Below, in pieces: positions 11,425 through 21,800 of a stretch of 64,000 bases of DNA (position 1 is its first letter; each line of letters opens with the position of its first letter). The translations under genes and the position numbers were made by a program. The DNA is from Antedon mediterranea (lineage: Eukaryota > Echinodermata > Crinoidea > Comatulida > Antedonidae). The stretch is taken from positions 23,079,070 to 23,143,069 of the forward strand of contig NC_092671.1 of assembly GCF_964355755.1 (NCBI RefSeq), in the 5' to 3' direction. The notes beneath the pieces are model-generated. The model did no database searches. It was not told the DNA's origin and worked only from the letters and a program-made list of their open reading frames with translations.

Positions 11425-12160
11425 TACGCTTCATAATCGACCTCCATCTTCCTATTCGTCATGCCAAACGTGTGCTCAACTATTATGCGTGTACGGGACA
11501 ATCTCTCATTAAAACGTTTTTGGGATGGGTTAGCCAAACCTTCGGGATATTGCTTTATTAGAAATTTTGATAGTGGATAGGCAGAATCGCCAAGCAATAA
11601 AATGGGGATTTCTTCATTATCAATTGTTTTGTTAAGGGTAGAATGTTCCTTCTTTCAGCCGTTTAAATAATCTGGACGATTCATACACATATGCATCATG
11701 ACACTTGCCAGGATGGCCAACATCGAAGTCTATAAGTGCAATTATTGGGATGTGTGAACCATCTATGTCCCCACCACACATGGGAAAACCGAACTTGCGT
11801 TAAAAAATGTCCAACATCCGTCATCACCTTTAGGGCGTTTAACATATATAGATTCCTCATATGCAGTTGTTCTCCTAACACCAAACAGGTTCCCTATAGT
11901 TCTAAAGCATTCGCCGGTTGCCAAACGATAGATCGTCATCGATACTAGCTTCACTATGCTGATAGGTTGTCTCATCCGGGTGGTCGATCGTACAATATGT
12001 GGATGCAGCTGATTACACAGTAGATGGAATGGTCCCCTCGTCATTCTGAAATTTTCATACCATTGATGGTCATCATATTGCTTTAAGCAGTCAATGTCCC
12101 ACCATTGGTTGCTGCGGTTCCTCCTCCAAATGGTGGCTGCAGGTGCACACATAGCAGACA
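11425..12160 (-). pseudogene. PIF/Harbinger DDE transposase (HARBI1-like), frameshifted
   Basis: Read 5' to 3' on the minus strand: NQWWDIDCLKQYDDHQWYEN, FRMTRGPFHLLCNQLHPHI, QPISIVKLVSMTIYRLATGE, FRTIGNLFGVRRTTAY, then a gap of about 20 residues relative to the family, KRPKGDDG, then after a frameshift FGFPMCGGDIDGSHIPI (first catalytic Asp), GHPGKCHDAYVYESSRLF, another frameshift, IPILLLGDSAYPLSKFL (second Asp) and RTRIIVEHTFGMTNRKME (Glu). All three DDE residues are still readable. With at least three frame breaks and a deletion it cannot be expressed as is. Confidence 0.88.
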
Positions 12161-12294
12161 CTATACTTCTATCAGTTAATATTATTAATATTGTTAATTG
12201 TAAAAGCACAGTATTACTAGATTGATATTTTATTTTATAAGGGAGTAAAATAATAAGGACAATTAAATTCATAAACCTAAAGTCAAAATTTCAG

Positions 12295-12700
12295 TGAGTG
12301 AGTGAGTGTGGCCGAGCGGTTAAGACAGTGGAACCATAATCCATTGCCATAACATCGGCAAGGGTTCGAGGCTCACTTGCTCCATGGTTCTGGTGGTAGA
12401 ACAAGTCTTCTCGGATAATGACTATAAACCGTAGGTTTAGTGTACATCTGGCTCATGTGCACTTTAAAGAACCTAGTACATCTTTTGAAACGAGTAGGGG
12501 GTTACCCCGGTGTACTAGTTCATACACACACTGTCATGGACAGACGTAATGGCGCTGTAGTTGGCTGCTGATGACACGATGAGACCCTTAGGGGAGAAGA
12601 ATGTTGTTGAAAAGATGTAACATCTAAGTTCACAGCGCCTTTGATCACTTGTTGCTGGAATTGGCGCTTTACAAATTCGTATATATTATTAAAATAAATG
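12295..12700 (+). repeat. tRNA-derived SINE
   Basis: The head has a perfect pol III A box (TGGCCGAGCGG, about 12309-12319) and a B-box-like GGTTCGAGGCT near 12364, in a Leu/Ser-type tRNA context. A body of about 300 bp follows, ending in ggcgctttacaaattcgta and an AT-rich tail, as in SINEs that borrow a LINE tail. The head and first half of the body match an inverted copy at 47862-48082. It sits inside the Harbinger region. Confidence 0.75.
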
Positions 12701-13047
12701 ATACAGTACACAGGTGAAACAAATGTTGGTACAATTTGAAATGTGCGTGACTTTACCCAACAAATAATTTATGTAGAAGTGTAGGCTCACCGAACAATAC
12801 ACACTATACTTTTCTTTAGACGGAACATGTTATTGTTAGCCATACCTAGTCCTACTACCTAGCACCACCATTTGTGTATTTTATAAATTATATAGGCTAG
12901 GTTAGAGAGGGCCTAGGCCCCCATATTAGCCAAGCCTAGCTAGGACTATGCCCTAGCCTAACTTAGTAGTATGCTAGTAGACCCAAATAGCTAGGCTAGG
13001 CCTAGTAGTAGTAGAGTAGTAGGGTTCTATCCTAGGCCCTACATAGG

Positions 13048-13337
13048 CAGGCCCGTATCCAGACGCACCCCCCTAAGTCCCAAAAGGTCCACTATTTCTT
13101 CAGTTGGTATTTTTTCATGTCTTGTTTAACTAAAGACAATATCATTATATATATACAAAATTTATATTATCAATGGTATACAAACAAAAATATGTTAACT
13201 AGCCCAAGCCACAACAAAGAGTACAACAGTATTTAGAACAGCAAATAACGCAAATTTTGCCAGGCCTTCGGCCCTTTGGCCCCCAGCCATTGTTGCTCAC
13301 ACCCCCTTCCCCATTATAAATGCTGCATATGGGCCTG
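13048..13337. mobile_element. Small hAT-like MITE
   Basis: 290 bp with inverted ends caggcccgtatcc on the left and the inverse of gcatatgggcctg on the right, flanked on both sides by ATAGG. The CAGGCCCGTA-type end is common in hAT elements, although hAT normally makes 8-bp duplications and only 5 bp match here. No coding capacity. Confidence 0.55.
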
Positions 13338-13487
13338 ATAGGCTAGTAGAGAGGCCTTTTTTTTTTATCACTGCCTACTAGGCCTAGGTAGGCCTATACT
13401 AACATTTTTAGTAGGCAAGCAGCGATCAAAAACATAAAAATTCGTACTATTATTGACATAACTTACAGATTCCAGAGATTAGAATTG

Positions 13488-13835
13488 TTATATATTTATA
13501 ATAGCCTCCGATTTGGTTCGTTGTTGTTCAATGATGATTGATCTGATCAGGCCAAATCGCTGTCTCCTGCTGTCACTTCTTCGTCTGATAACATGGGGTG
13601 CAATGCGAATGTCTTCATCATCGGGCATAGCTCTAGCCCTTTGATGTTGACGAGAATGATGTTGACGAGAATGATGTTGGATTCGATTGTTGTTAGGCAT
13701 CAACAAGTCGTTCAAAATGTCATACAAATCAGCTATGCTGCACAAAAGCAGGCAACCGACAGTAGACACGATGAAAGAAAAGAAAATTGTGTAATGATGA
13801 GCAGAATAAAAGCAGTATAAACAATCAAAAGCCAA
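13488..13835 (-). CDS. Possible N-terminal exon of the Harbinger transposase
   Basis: 115-codon frame: a hydrophobic start, then a His/Arg/Gln-rich stretch in which the RQHHS unit is duplicated (12-bp tandem repeat), then an Arg-rich segment (IRRRSDSRRQRFGLIR). Arg-rich N-termini upstream of the WRR...WW segment are common in Harbinger transposases, and the position (upstream, same strand as 11425-12160) fits. No splice junction was proven. It could be a chance frame. Confidence 0.3.
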   Translation of the reverse strand: MAFDCLYCFYSAHHYTIFFSFIVSTVGCLLLCSIADLYDILNDLLMPNNNRIQHHSRQHHSRQHQRARAMPDDEDIRIAPHVIRRRSDSRRQRFGLIRSIIIEQQRTKSEAIINI

Positions 13836-13839
13836 AACC

Positions 13840-14862
13840 CAGAAAGAAAGAACAACAAAGCGAAAACGCTTGAATTGTTCGAAGTGTCAGGTCACATTGA
13901 TTGAAAAGTTGAATATAGACACAGCCCAAGCTTGTGGTAAAAATTGTCAAAAATAAGATTAAGACATGCTTTCAAGCTAGTCAAATCAAAGATTTTTCAG
14001 CCTATGGACGATTCGACCAGAGACATTTTTTTTTACGGTCACAACTTTAGTTTTAGGCAGAACAAAATTGACAGTATGACTATGTATAAAATACTATTGC
14101 AGAGGAAAAACTGAATTTTCTATTGTTTATATCCAGACATAATTAAAAAAAATTTAATTGCCACTGTGCAAAATTATAGGCCCTAACCAGTTTAGGCCAA
14201 GCCCGCATCACTCATCAGTCGTGATCTGCCGCTCGACTCTCCAGGAAATTTCCCGTCGCGAGAAGCATGATGCTGGTCTCAAATATGGTGGATTGATCAT
14301 CGCTAAATTAATAGCTTGAAAACAGGTTTAAGCGTTTTTAGGTGAATTTTTATTCAATTATGTTATACTTGCCTGATGAATCTTTTGGCCATTGCTGTAA
14401 ATCAGTAATAAGTTGTGATGCGTCCATTTAAAAGTGTGTGCAATTATTATAGACCTAGTAGTAAACATCTATAAAAACCCTTTAACTAAGACAACTTGTG
14501 GTATGTGCCTTAGAGACGTTCTTCTCCAGAGTGAGATTGTCATAAACAAAATTGAGTCCATTAATTATTAGGTGTTAACTATTTACGAACATATTAAGCA
14601 TGTCGATTATTGATTGATAATCTCGTATTCCATACTTATGATCGTAATCATCGTACTAAATACACATGATTTAATGTGTTAGGAAAAAGTTTGCTGTTTA
14701 TAATGCACACTGTTAACAACTGTGGATATACTTGATTGTACTGTATACAAAACATGCATAGTAAAACAGAAAATGTCTGGCCTCTTAAACCTATTAATTA
14801 ATTAGATGGAGCCAAGAAAGATAACACTAATCTCTAAACAATGCTTAAAATAAAAACCTTAC
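13840..14862. other. Intron without recognised feature
   Basis: Between the Harbinger region and the next SETDB1 exon. AT-rich, no ORF above background, no clear repeat. Confidence 0.5.
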
Positions 14863-14936
14863 TTGCTTCATAGACTTTGTAAATGTTATCACAGTCCATA
14901 TACTGAGCAAACCCGTCATCAAAAAATACCAAAAAT
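14863..14936 (-). CDS. SETDB1: SETDB1-like exon: end of the second Tudor domain
   Basis: A 74-nt exon with acceptor tttctcag and donor gtaaggtt. It reads FLVFFDDGFAQYMDCDNIYKVYEA. The FFDDG followed by Q-Y matches the strongly conserved FFDDGYA-Y step of the second Tudor in animal SETDB1. One nucleotide completes the upstream Lys codon from 15672-15762, and the last nucleotide joins GC of the 6449-6581 exon to make Ser. The intron downstream is 8.3 kb and filled with transposons. Confidence 0.9.
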
Positions 14937-15671
14937 CTGAGAAATATAGATTAAAATACAAGAAATTAAATATTACATTCTTAATTTGGAGATGCAGCGA
15001 AACAATATTTCTGGAAAACTAATGGCCGACATAATCCGCCAATATGAAAGGATAGAAAAGACAGTCTATTATAACAAATTCATTGGCATGCACAAACACC
15101 AATCTTGTTGCATCTTGGAATCAACAAAGGCCTAGGCTCTGAAGTGTATTACCATGTTATCAAAGTTTTACAAGGATTTTAACTGTTTTCAGATATATTT
15201 CTATATCTTTGCAAATTTATCAATGGAATAAACACTATAATTACAAGTCAGAGAGTGTGTAGGACATCAAGATTATCAAAAAACACCTCCTTTTGGTGAG
15301 TCAGTAACAGAGTATACACTACTTGCATAGTAGATTTTTAACTTTTAATAGAAATTCTATGAAAATGCTTGGTTTATTTTAAGCGATGTTCTATTGGGTT
15401 GTTACTCAAAGCGCGCAGTTTACGTTTATTCAAATAAATACAGTAAGACCAAAACAATTAAAGAGAAAGATTTCATCTTCTAAATCATCTTCTTTTTAGA
15501 AGTAATTTATGTGCTTTTATTTTTATTGCTACTTTGATATCTTCCTTGAGACAACTGGCATGATTTAATATCAGTATATAGTCTATTATTTATTAAAAGC
15601 TTTGTGAATTTTTAACAAAATTAAGGTCGGTAATTAGTAAAGTTCTTTCTGATGACACATGATTAACTCAC

Positions 15672-15762
15672 TTATGTTTATTGTAAGGTAATGGAGTTTC
15701 TGCAATAATCCCAGCATATAGGCATTGTTTCATAGTACTATCAGCATCATTGTCATATTTAG
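15672..15762 (-). CDS. SETDB1: SETDB1-like exon: second Tudor domain, first half
   Basis: A 91-nt exon with acceptor tttttatag and donor gtgagtta. It reads AKYDNDADSTMKQ then CLYAGIIAETPLPYNKHK. LYAG-I-AETP is diagnostic for the SETDB1 Tudor region. Two bases at each end complete split codons. The open frame runs on through both splice sites, but homology stops exactly at them. Confidence 0.9.
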
Positions 15763-15904
15763 CTATAAAAAAAATGTATAACTTAATAAAAGTGAGATAC
15801 AAAACTTTGATAACAAACACAACTGAATCTTCTGTTAGACAGAATGAACAGTTCAGATTTTTACCACCAATCAAATCTGTTTGACAATCAAACTGTATAT
15901 TCAT

Positions 15905-16060
15905 AAGCTAGAGCAGTTCCACAACATGCTTTTCCAGCAAAGCCAGGGTGTTGCCACTCTGGTTTTGACCATTAACAGTCCCATAGCTAGGGGATTTTAT
16001 GGTTCAAGGGAACTCACCATTTACAGCAAACCCGCACCCATGATATGTCCATTACCCATT
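15905..16060. repeat. Dispersed repeat, copy 1
   Basis: Similar over about 150 bp to 25395-25560 (shared core steps cacaacatgc, aaagccag and cagcaaacc). Both copies lie a little upstream, in gene direction, of a SETDB1 exon. Family unknown. Confidence 0.45.
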
Positions 16061-16227
16061 TCTGACAATTTAGTAATCGTTATGCCTTTTTCTAGATTGA
16101 CGATGACTGACGATGACAAACAATGCTATGCAGCAGGGAAGCGTACCCAACAGAAATAATTATTAGATTCATTCTACGTCTGTATTGAAAATTCCACAAA
16201 TATTAATGAATTATCATGTATAATTAC

Positions 16228-16345
16228 CAATAATCCTACTGCCTACACAAAGTTCTTTCCAATTCATTTTATTCTTCAGAGCAATATGTTTACATGATAA
16301 TATTCCACGACTTCCTTTCCTATCAAACTTCACTTTCACTTTTAC
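16228..16345 (-). CDS. SETDB1: SETDB1-like exon: end of first Tudor and linker
   Basis: A 118-nt exon with acceptor atattgtacag and donor gtaattat. It reads VKVKVKFDRKGSRGILS, CKHIALKNKMNW, KELCVGSRII, plus one base completing Ala with the next exon. KVKFD-KG...LS-HIA and VGSRI-AKY match human SETDB1 (KYKVKFDNKG, LSGNHIA, VGSRVVAKY). Phase 0 at its 5' end agrees with exon 25128-25230. The 8.8-kb intron upstream holds the foldback, LINE, hAT and DIRS nest. Confidence 0.9.
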
Positions 16346-16479
16346 CTGTACAATATATATTTTTTTACAAAATGTTAAAAGAAATATTAATAAAATTATT
16401 ATAAGAGACTGTTAGAAATATAATAGGTGTCAAAACATTGTTATGTAAGAAGTACATTGTTCCAGTCAGCCTTGTTACA

Positions 16480-17516
16480 ACCGCTAATGTAGAAAACGAC
16501 AGCTAATGTCGAAACAGTAAAACCTCCAGCTTGTGTAGTAAATACAAAATCAACACCAGCTAATGTAGAACGGTCAACAGATAATGTAGTAACGAAAATT
16601 GCCTCCTAGCTAATGTAGTTTTACTATTGCCAGCTAATGTAGCAAAATATTATATATTTTACAAACCTATGTAGACTAGTAAAATCATGTGCAAATGCAT
16701 CTCTTAACTTAGTTATCAGTCTATCCACCTCTTGTAAGTGACCTTTACTTAGTTATCAGTCTATCCACCTCTTGTAAGTGACCTTTACTTAGTTATCAGT
16801 CTATCCACCTCTTGTAAGTGACCGACTTTTAAAACATCTCGTAAGTGACCACCTCCCAAAAAAACAGATCGTACATCGTAAGCAATCACCCTCGTTAGCG
16901 ACCACCTCTATTGAAGGGACCGCTTCTTATAATCGACCAATTCTTGTATTAGCGAACATTTCTCTTAAGACTACACCTCTCGTAAATGACCACCTTTTTT
17001 AAAGGACCACCACCTCTCTCTTTACGTATCAATCAATCAATCTATCCCCCTCTCGTAGGCAACCACCTCCTTAAAACCAATACACATCATAAGCAGCCAC
17101 CTCTCTTAAGAGTCCGCTTCTTATATTGACAACATCCCGTAACGACCACCTCTCGTAAGTGACCACCTCTATTGAAAGACCACCTCTTTTTAAGGACCAC
17201 CTCATAAGCGACCACTTCTCTGTGCTTGTTAAGAGAAGTCAATTATGAAAAGCAGTCCCTTACAAGAGTTGGTTGTCACTTAAGAGAGGTGGTCATTAAA
17301 TAGAGGTGGTCGCTAACGAGGGTGGTTGCTTATGATGTATGGTCGCTTACAAGATGGCCGCATTTTACGAGATAGCTAAGTAAAGAGCTGCATTTAGACA
17401 TAGGTTTGTAAATATATAATATTTTTTACATTAGCTGGGGATAGTAACTACATCAGCTGGGAGGAAATTTTCATTACTACATTATACCTGTTAACCGTTC
17501 TACATTAGCTGGTGTA
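16480..17516. mobile_element. Foldback element with CCACCTCT-type arms
   Basis: The left arm carries accagctaatgtagaacggt at 16556-16575 and the right arm its exact inverse at 17494-17513. Inside, the left half is rich in gaccacctctcgtaag variants and the right half in their inverse (agagaggtggtcgctaac), so it can fold over roughly 1 kb. It includes a direct triplication of a 42-bp unit (16703-16825). No ORF. Same family as 3646-4440. It abuts LINE D on the right. Confidence 0.78.
16703..16825. repeat. Three direct copies of a 42-bp unit
   Basis: The unit tacttagttatcagtctatc plus cacctcttgtaagtgacc is repeated three times almost without change, then diverges. This is a young local expansion inside the left arm of the foldback element. 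Confidence 0.85.
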
Positions 17517-18502
17517 TAAGATTTTTTAGCGTATTGTGCATGATGGTTTGTCATCACATGTTTCTAATGCTTTAAGTCCTAGGCAGCATGGATTTGTCTC
17601 GGGAAGATCATGTCAAACCAACCTCGCACTGCTTCTTACTACATCATACGATGCAATTAACAGCAAGAAGCAGTGGCGTATCCAGTTGGGGGCCGGGGGC
17701 CCGGGCCCCCCTGATTTCGTTTCCGTCGGCACATCATCTCGGCCGTCGGAAAACAAAGGTGCCGGGAAAAAAATAAACTATTTATTCTGACAATAATTGA
17801 ACTGTAAACATAATTCTTTTGAGTGTTTGTTTATTTACATATCATATCATTGATCCCTTCAGATCAACTATTTTTTATTTTCATTACATCTAACGAAACA
17901 CGTAAAAAATGCCGTACGCGGTAGATTGTTTACTCAAAAGTCTTTGACCTTACCCTATTCAACCTTCTTTTTGCATGCAGTTGAGCCTCTCATGACCTGG
18001 GATTTGTATGTCTTCCTACGCTAAGATTATATAGTTCCACATGCCATGTGCTTTTTTGTCTAAGATATATTTATTATAAGTTCCAAAAACCCGTTTTTTT
18101 CTCGATATGAGGCCTTTATTATACAAAATTTTTAAAGAAAAAGCACATATACCATAAAAAATATCCATGTATTTCATTTTTGGAACAGAATATTCCGTGA
18201 GGCTCAACTACAAAACCACCATTTTGTGATATGATGTCATCGTAACCCAATCAAATCTGAGCTTTCTCGCGATTGGCATTGCTCACGGTTGAATGATTTT
18301 GGATTCTAGCTGATTTGATTGGTGGATGCGAATCATCCGCAGCGGAATGTTTTTTCTCGCGCGTGTACCATGAATCTCTCTGATCGTTACTACACAAAGT
18401 TAGAGCAATAAATTTGCCCGAATTCCGTTAAGTAAACAACTTTATATATTTTATAAGCATTTAATAACATGTTTTATTACACAAACCAACAGTGGTGTTG
18501 GT

Positions 18503-18686
18503 AGTCTATAAGTGCCGCTTACCTGGATAAACCAACATAAGCCTCTCTCTCCGACGAGAGGTAAACATTACGAAAAGAAGAACATTAATAACATTAATTT
18601 TTCCCCACCCCCGGCGGATAATGGATCAGTCCGCCACCAGTACGCCCTCAAGTGAGACACACCCACTTATCATCGTCATCATTTCT
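18503..18686. repeat. DIRS inverted terminal repeat, 3' end
   Basis: About 184 bp, nearly the exact inverse of 23361-23547. The strongest blocks are acctggataaaccaacataa and the segment tccgccaccagta through catcatttct. The extra 18478-18502 segment outside it has no partner at the other end, but is matched in the internal complementary region. Confidence 0.93.
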
Positions 18687-18722
18687 CAAGACCACCTGCC
18701 TGAGGGGACGGTAGGGAGGGCG

Positions 18723-18819
18723 TTTATCCAGGTAAGCGGCACTCATAGACTACCAACACCACTGTTGGTTTGTGTAGTCTATATCGTGCCTAGCTTACCT
18801 GGATAAACCAACATAAGCC
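18723..18819. repeat. DIRS internal complementary region
   Basis: 18723-18776 is the inverse of the outer 3' end (18478-18530), and 18776-18819 the inverse of the outer 5' end (23505-23547), joined head to head. This is the DIRS arrangement in which an internal segment is complementary to both termini and is thought to template joining of the ends into a circle. The join falls at gtgtagtctat. Confidence 0.92.
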
Positions 18820-18881
18820 AGTGTAGCACCGGACTAGAGTCTAGTCGGAGGCGGGAGGCAAGGTAACATTGTTATACATAC

Positions 18882-21800
18882 CTAGTGTCTGGGCTTCAAG
18901 ATTGAAGCCGCCACCGTAGACTGGTTTGCGGAGGTATCCGACAGGTAGTGGGATGTGAAGGTGGACTGTGATCGCCACCATGCCGCTTGCAGGATGTCTG
19001 GGAGGGGCACTCCAGCAAACAGCGCCCATGAAGCGGCTATGCCACGCACTTGGTGCATATGTGCCGGAGGAGGCGTATTTGTGGAGTCGTAACCAGCCCG
19101 GATGGCTGCCACGACCCAGTTTGCAAGCGTCGACCGAGCAGCCGGTCGGAAGGGTGCAACTGTCGATACGAACAGATGTGACGCTGAGACCCGAATGGAC
19201 TCTGTGCGTTTGATGTAAAACTTTAGTGCCCGCACTGGGCACCAAAGTCTGTCTTCCTCAACCCCTGAATATGCAGCAATGGTGGGAATAAACACAGTCG
19301 GCGGCGAGAAGTTCAATGTCTGAGATTTTGCAAGGAAATCTTTTCTGAAAACTAACCGCGCGCCACCCCGTTCAAACCTGATGTGCCCTGGCTCCAGAGA
19401 AAGAGCGTGCAGTTCACCTCTGCGCTTGCACGAGGCTAGTGCAATCAAAAAGGCAGTTTTGAGAGACAGGTTGTAAAGCGATGCCCTACTCAGGGGCTCG
19501 AAGGGTGGACGCATAAGAGCGGCTAGGACAACATTGACGTCCCAACGTGGAATCAGGGCCTTAGTAGGAGGCCGTTCTCGAAACATCCCGCGAAGCAAAC
19601 TAGAAATTGCAGGGGATGAAGAGATGGTCGAGCCGTCTTCAAAGTTCGGAATTACTGCACCCAAGGCAGACCGATAGCCGGATATGGTGCGAATCTGCAG
19701 ACCTGACTCAAACAGATAATGTAGGAATGCGCAGACCTGGCCCAAAGTGATTTTCATTGGGTCGGTCTTCTGGCGCTTGCACCATTTGAAGAAGTGTTTT
19801 AATTGGCTATTGTAGACAGCAAGAGTGGATTCCCGTCGGGATTTCGCCGCGAGGGCGGCCGGGCCATCTGGAATGCCTGAGTCTCTGAAGCGATCCCTGA
19901 CAATGGCCATACAGTCAGGTCGAGGGATATGAGGTTTGGTAGAGCAAACCGAGCTCGGCCCTGCGTCAGCAAGTCGTTCCGAATCGGAAGACGTAACGGC
20001 TGATCGTACAGAAGGCCTAGTAGCAGTGGAAACCACAGCTGCCTGGGCCAATACGGCGCTATTAGTAGGACTCGGCATTGATGGCGCTGAATGTGCGTCA
20101 GGACCAGTGGCAGTATTGAAATCGGTGGAAAAGCATATGCCCAAAGGTTGTCCCATGGTATGGACAGGGCATCCACCGCCCACGCATGTGCATCCCGATA
20201 TCGACTGCAGAACGTCGGGAGCTGCGTGTTGCCTGACGTCGCAAACAGATCTACATGGGGCCGCCCAAAGTGGTTGAAGATTTGGGTGGAGATTATTGGA
20301 AGGAGACGCCATTCCGTGGGACGTAGAAGTGGACGGGACAGTGCGTCCGCCACTATGTTCAGACGACCCGCAATGTGGGCCACTGACAGTTGGATGTTGT
20401 GTCTTGTACACCACATTAGCAACGTCCACGTGTGGCAACATAGCGTGGGGGACCGTGTGCCCCCTTGCCTGTTTATGTATGCCACAACGGTTGTGTTGTC
20501 GGAATTGACGAGAACATGGCGATTTGCCAGATGGGGAAGAAGAGCCTCCAACGAGCGCTCGACTGCCCAAAGTTTGAGCAGGTTGATGTGGGCGCGCGTC
20601 TCCTCGGGCGACCAGAGGCCGGAGACGCGAATGTCCGGAGACGGTATGTGACCGCCCCAGCCTACTTCGGATGCGTCCGTTTCCACACGGACATCCGGAA
20701 TTGACCTTTGTATAGGTGTTCCCACAAGTAACCTGTCTTCCACGAGCCACCATTCGAGATGCGAGATAATGAACGCATTCGTTGGAACCACTTTGTATAG
20801 AGGGTCTGATTTCGGGCGGTAAGCTGCCAGAAGGTGCAGATGTAGAGGCCGCATCCTCAACCGGCAGAACGGAACGAGGGCGACGAAGCTGGCTAGTGAC
20901 CCTAAGGTGCGTAGCCAGTCGTACGCCGTCGGAGCCTGAGCATTGATAAGATGTAGCACTGCAGTTCTTGCCTTGGCCACACGCTCGATGGATGGGCACG
21001 CACGGCCCGTAACAAAATTTATTTGGGCTCCGAGATACAGAGGGTTCTGAGAAGGAAGAAGACATGACTTTTCCTCGTTTATTATGAACCCTGCTTGTTC
21101 CGTCACGAGGCGGACAAAAGATAAGCTGTTTAACAGCTGGTCCCTGGACTGGGCCACGATCAACCAATCGTCTAAGTACACGTGTTGATGGAAGAACGCC
21201 GCCAGGGTTCTCACTAGACGAGTAAACACTCGTGGGGCCGTTGAGAGGCCGAACGGCAGAGCTACGAATTGGTATACCTGATCGTGAATGCGGAAGCGCA
21301 GCCAACTCTGGTGCTCTTGCACAATAGGCACGTGAAAGTAAGCGTCTTTCAAGTCTATTGTGGCTGCCCAGTCCCCTCGTCTTAGCCCCAACAGGATAGA
21401 TGAGACAGTCTCCATCCTGAACCTGCGTGGCCGGATGTACCGCTTGTTCAGACTTTTGAGGTTTAGGATGGGTCGCCAATCGCCCGATTTTTTCTGGGCG
21501 AGGAAAACGGTGGATTCGTGTCCCGGGATCGTAAGTTGTTCTTTTTGAACATGCACCACAGCTCCTTTCTGGAGCAGTGCTTCGAGGCCCGTCATGAGCG
21601 CGAGGGGGGTGTGAAGCCTGTCTTGACGTAGAAGCCTGGCTTTGCATAGGCTGAGCTGGTGGCGGCGGGGGAGGCTGCATCTGCTGAGGAGCAGCAGGGA
21701 CTGGCGGCGGTCGTGCGGCTGTCCTTGAGCGTGAATTGCTAGCCCGACGTTTTTGCGGGAAGCGCGCTCTGGTCTCCCGACGAGCTTCCCTCTCACGAGC

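Larger units (their letters stand above)
9440..13840. mobile_element. Probable decayed PIF/Harbinger transposon (approximate limits)
   Basis: Holds the two genes that define animal Harbingers: a Myb/SANT-like DNA-binding protein on the plus strand (9727-10050) and a DDE transposase on the minus strand (11425-12160), so the two converge. Its ends were not found; the limits given only enclose the coding pieces. A SINE (12295-12700) and a hAT-like MITE (13048-13337) have landed in it. It lies wholly inside a SETDB1 intron. Confidence 0.6.

Noticed and set aside
12304-12380. Functional tRNA-Leu/Ser gene
   Set aside because: The anticodon loop lacks the expected T33 and the B box is imperfect; the long body and the second copy at 47862-48082 show a SINE.
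20091-20651. 186-codon plus-strand ORF and other plus-strand frames in 18968-23064
   Set aside because: Antisense shadows of the DIRS coding region, caused by its high GC and lack of stops.
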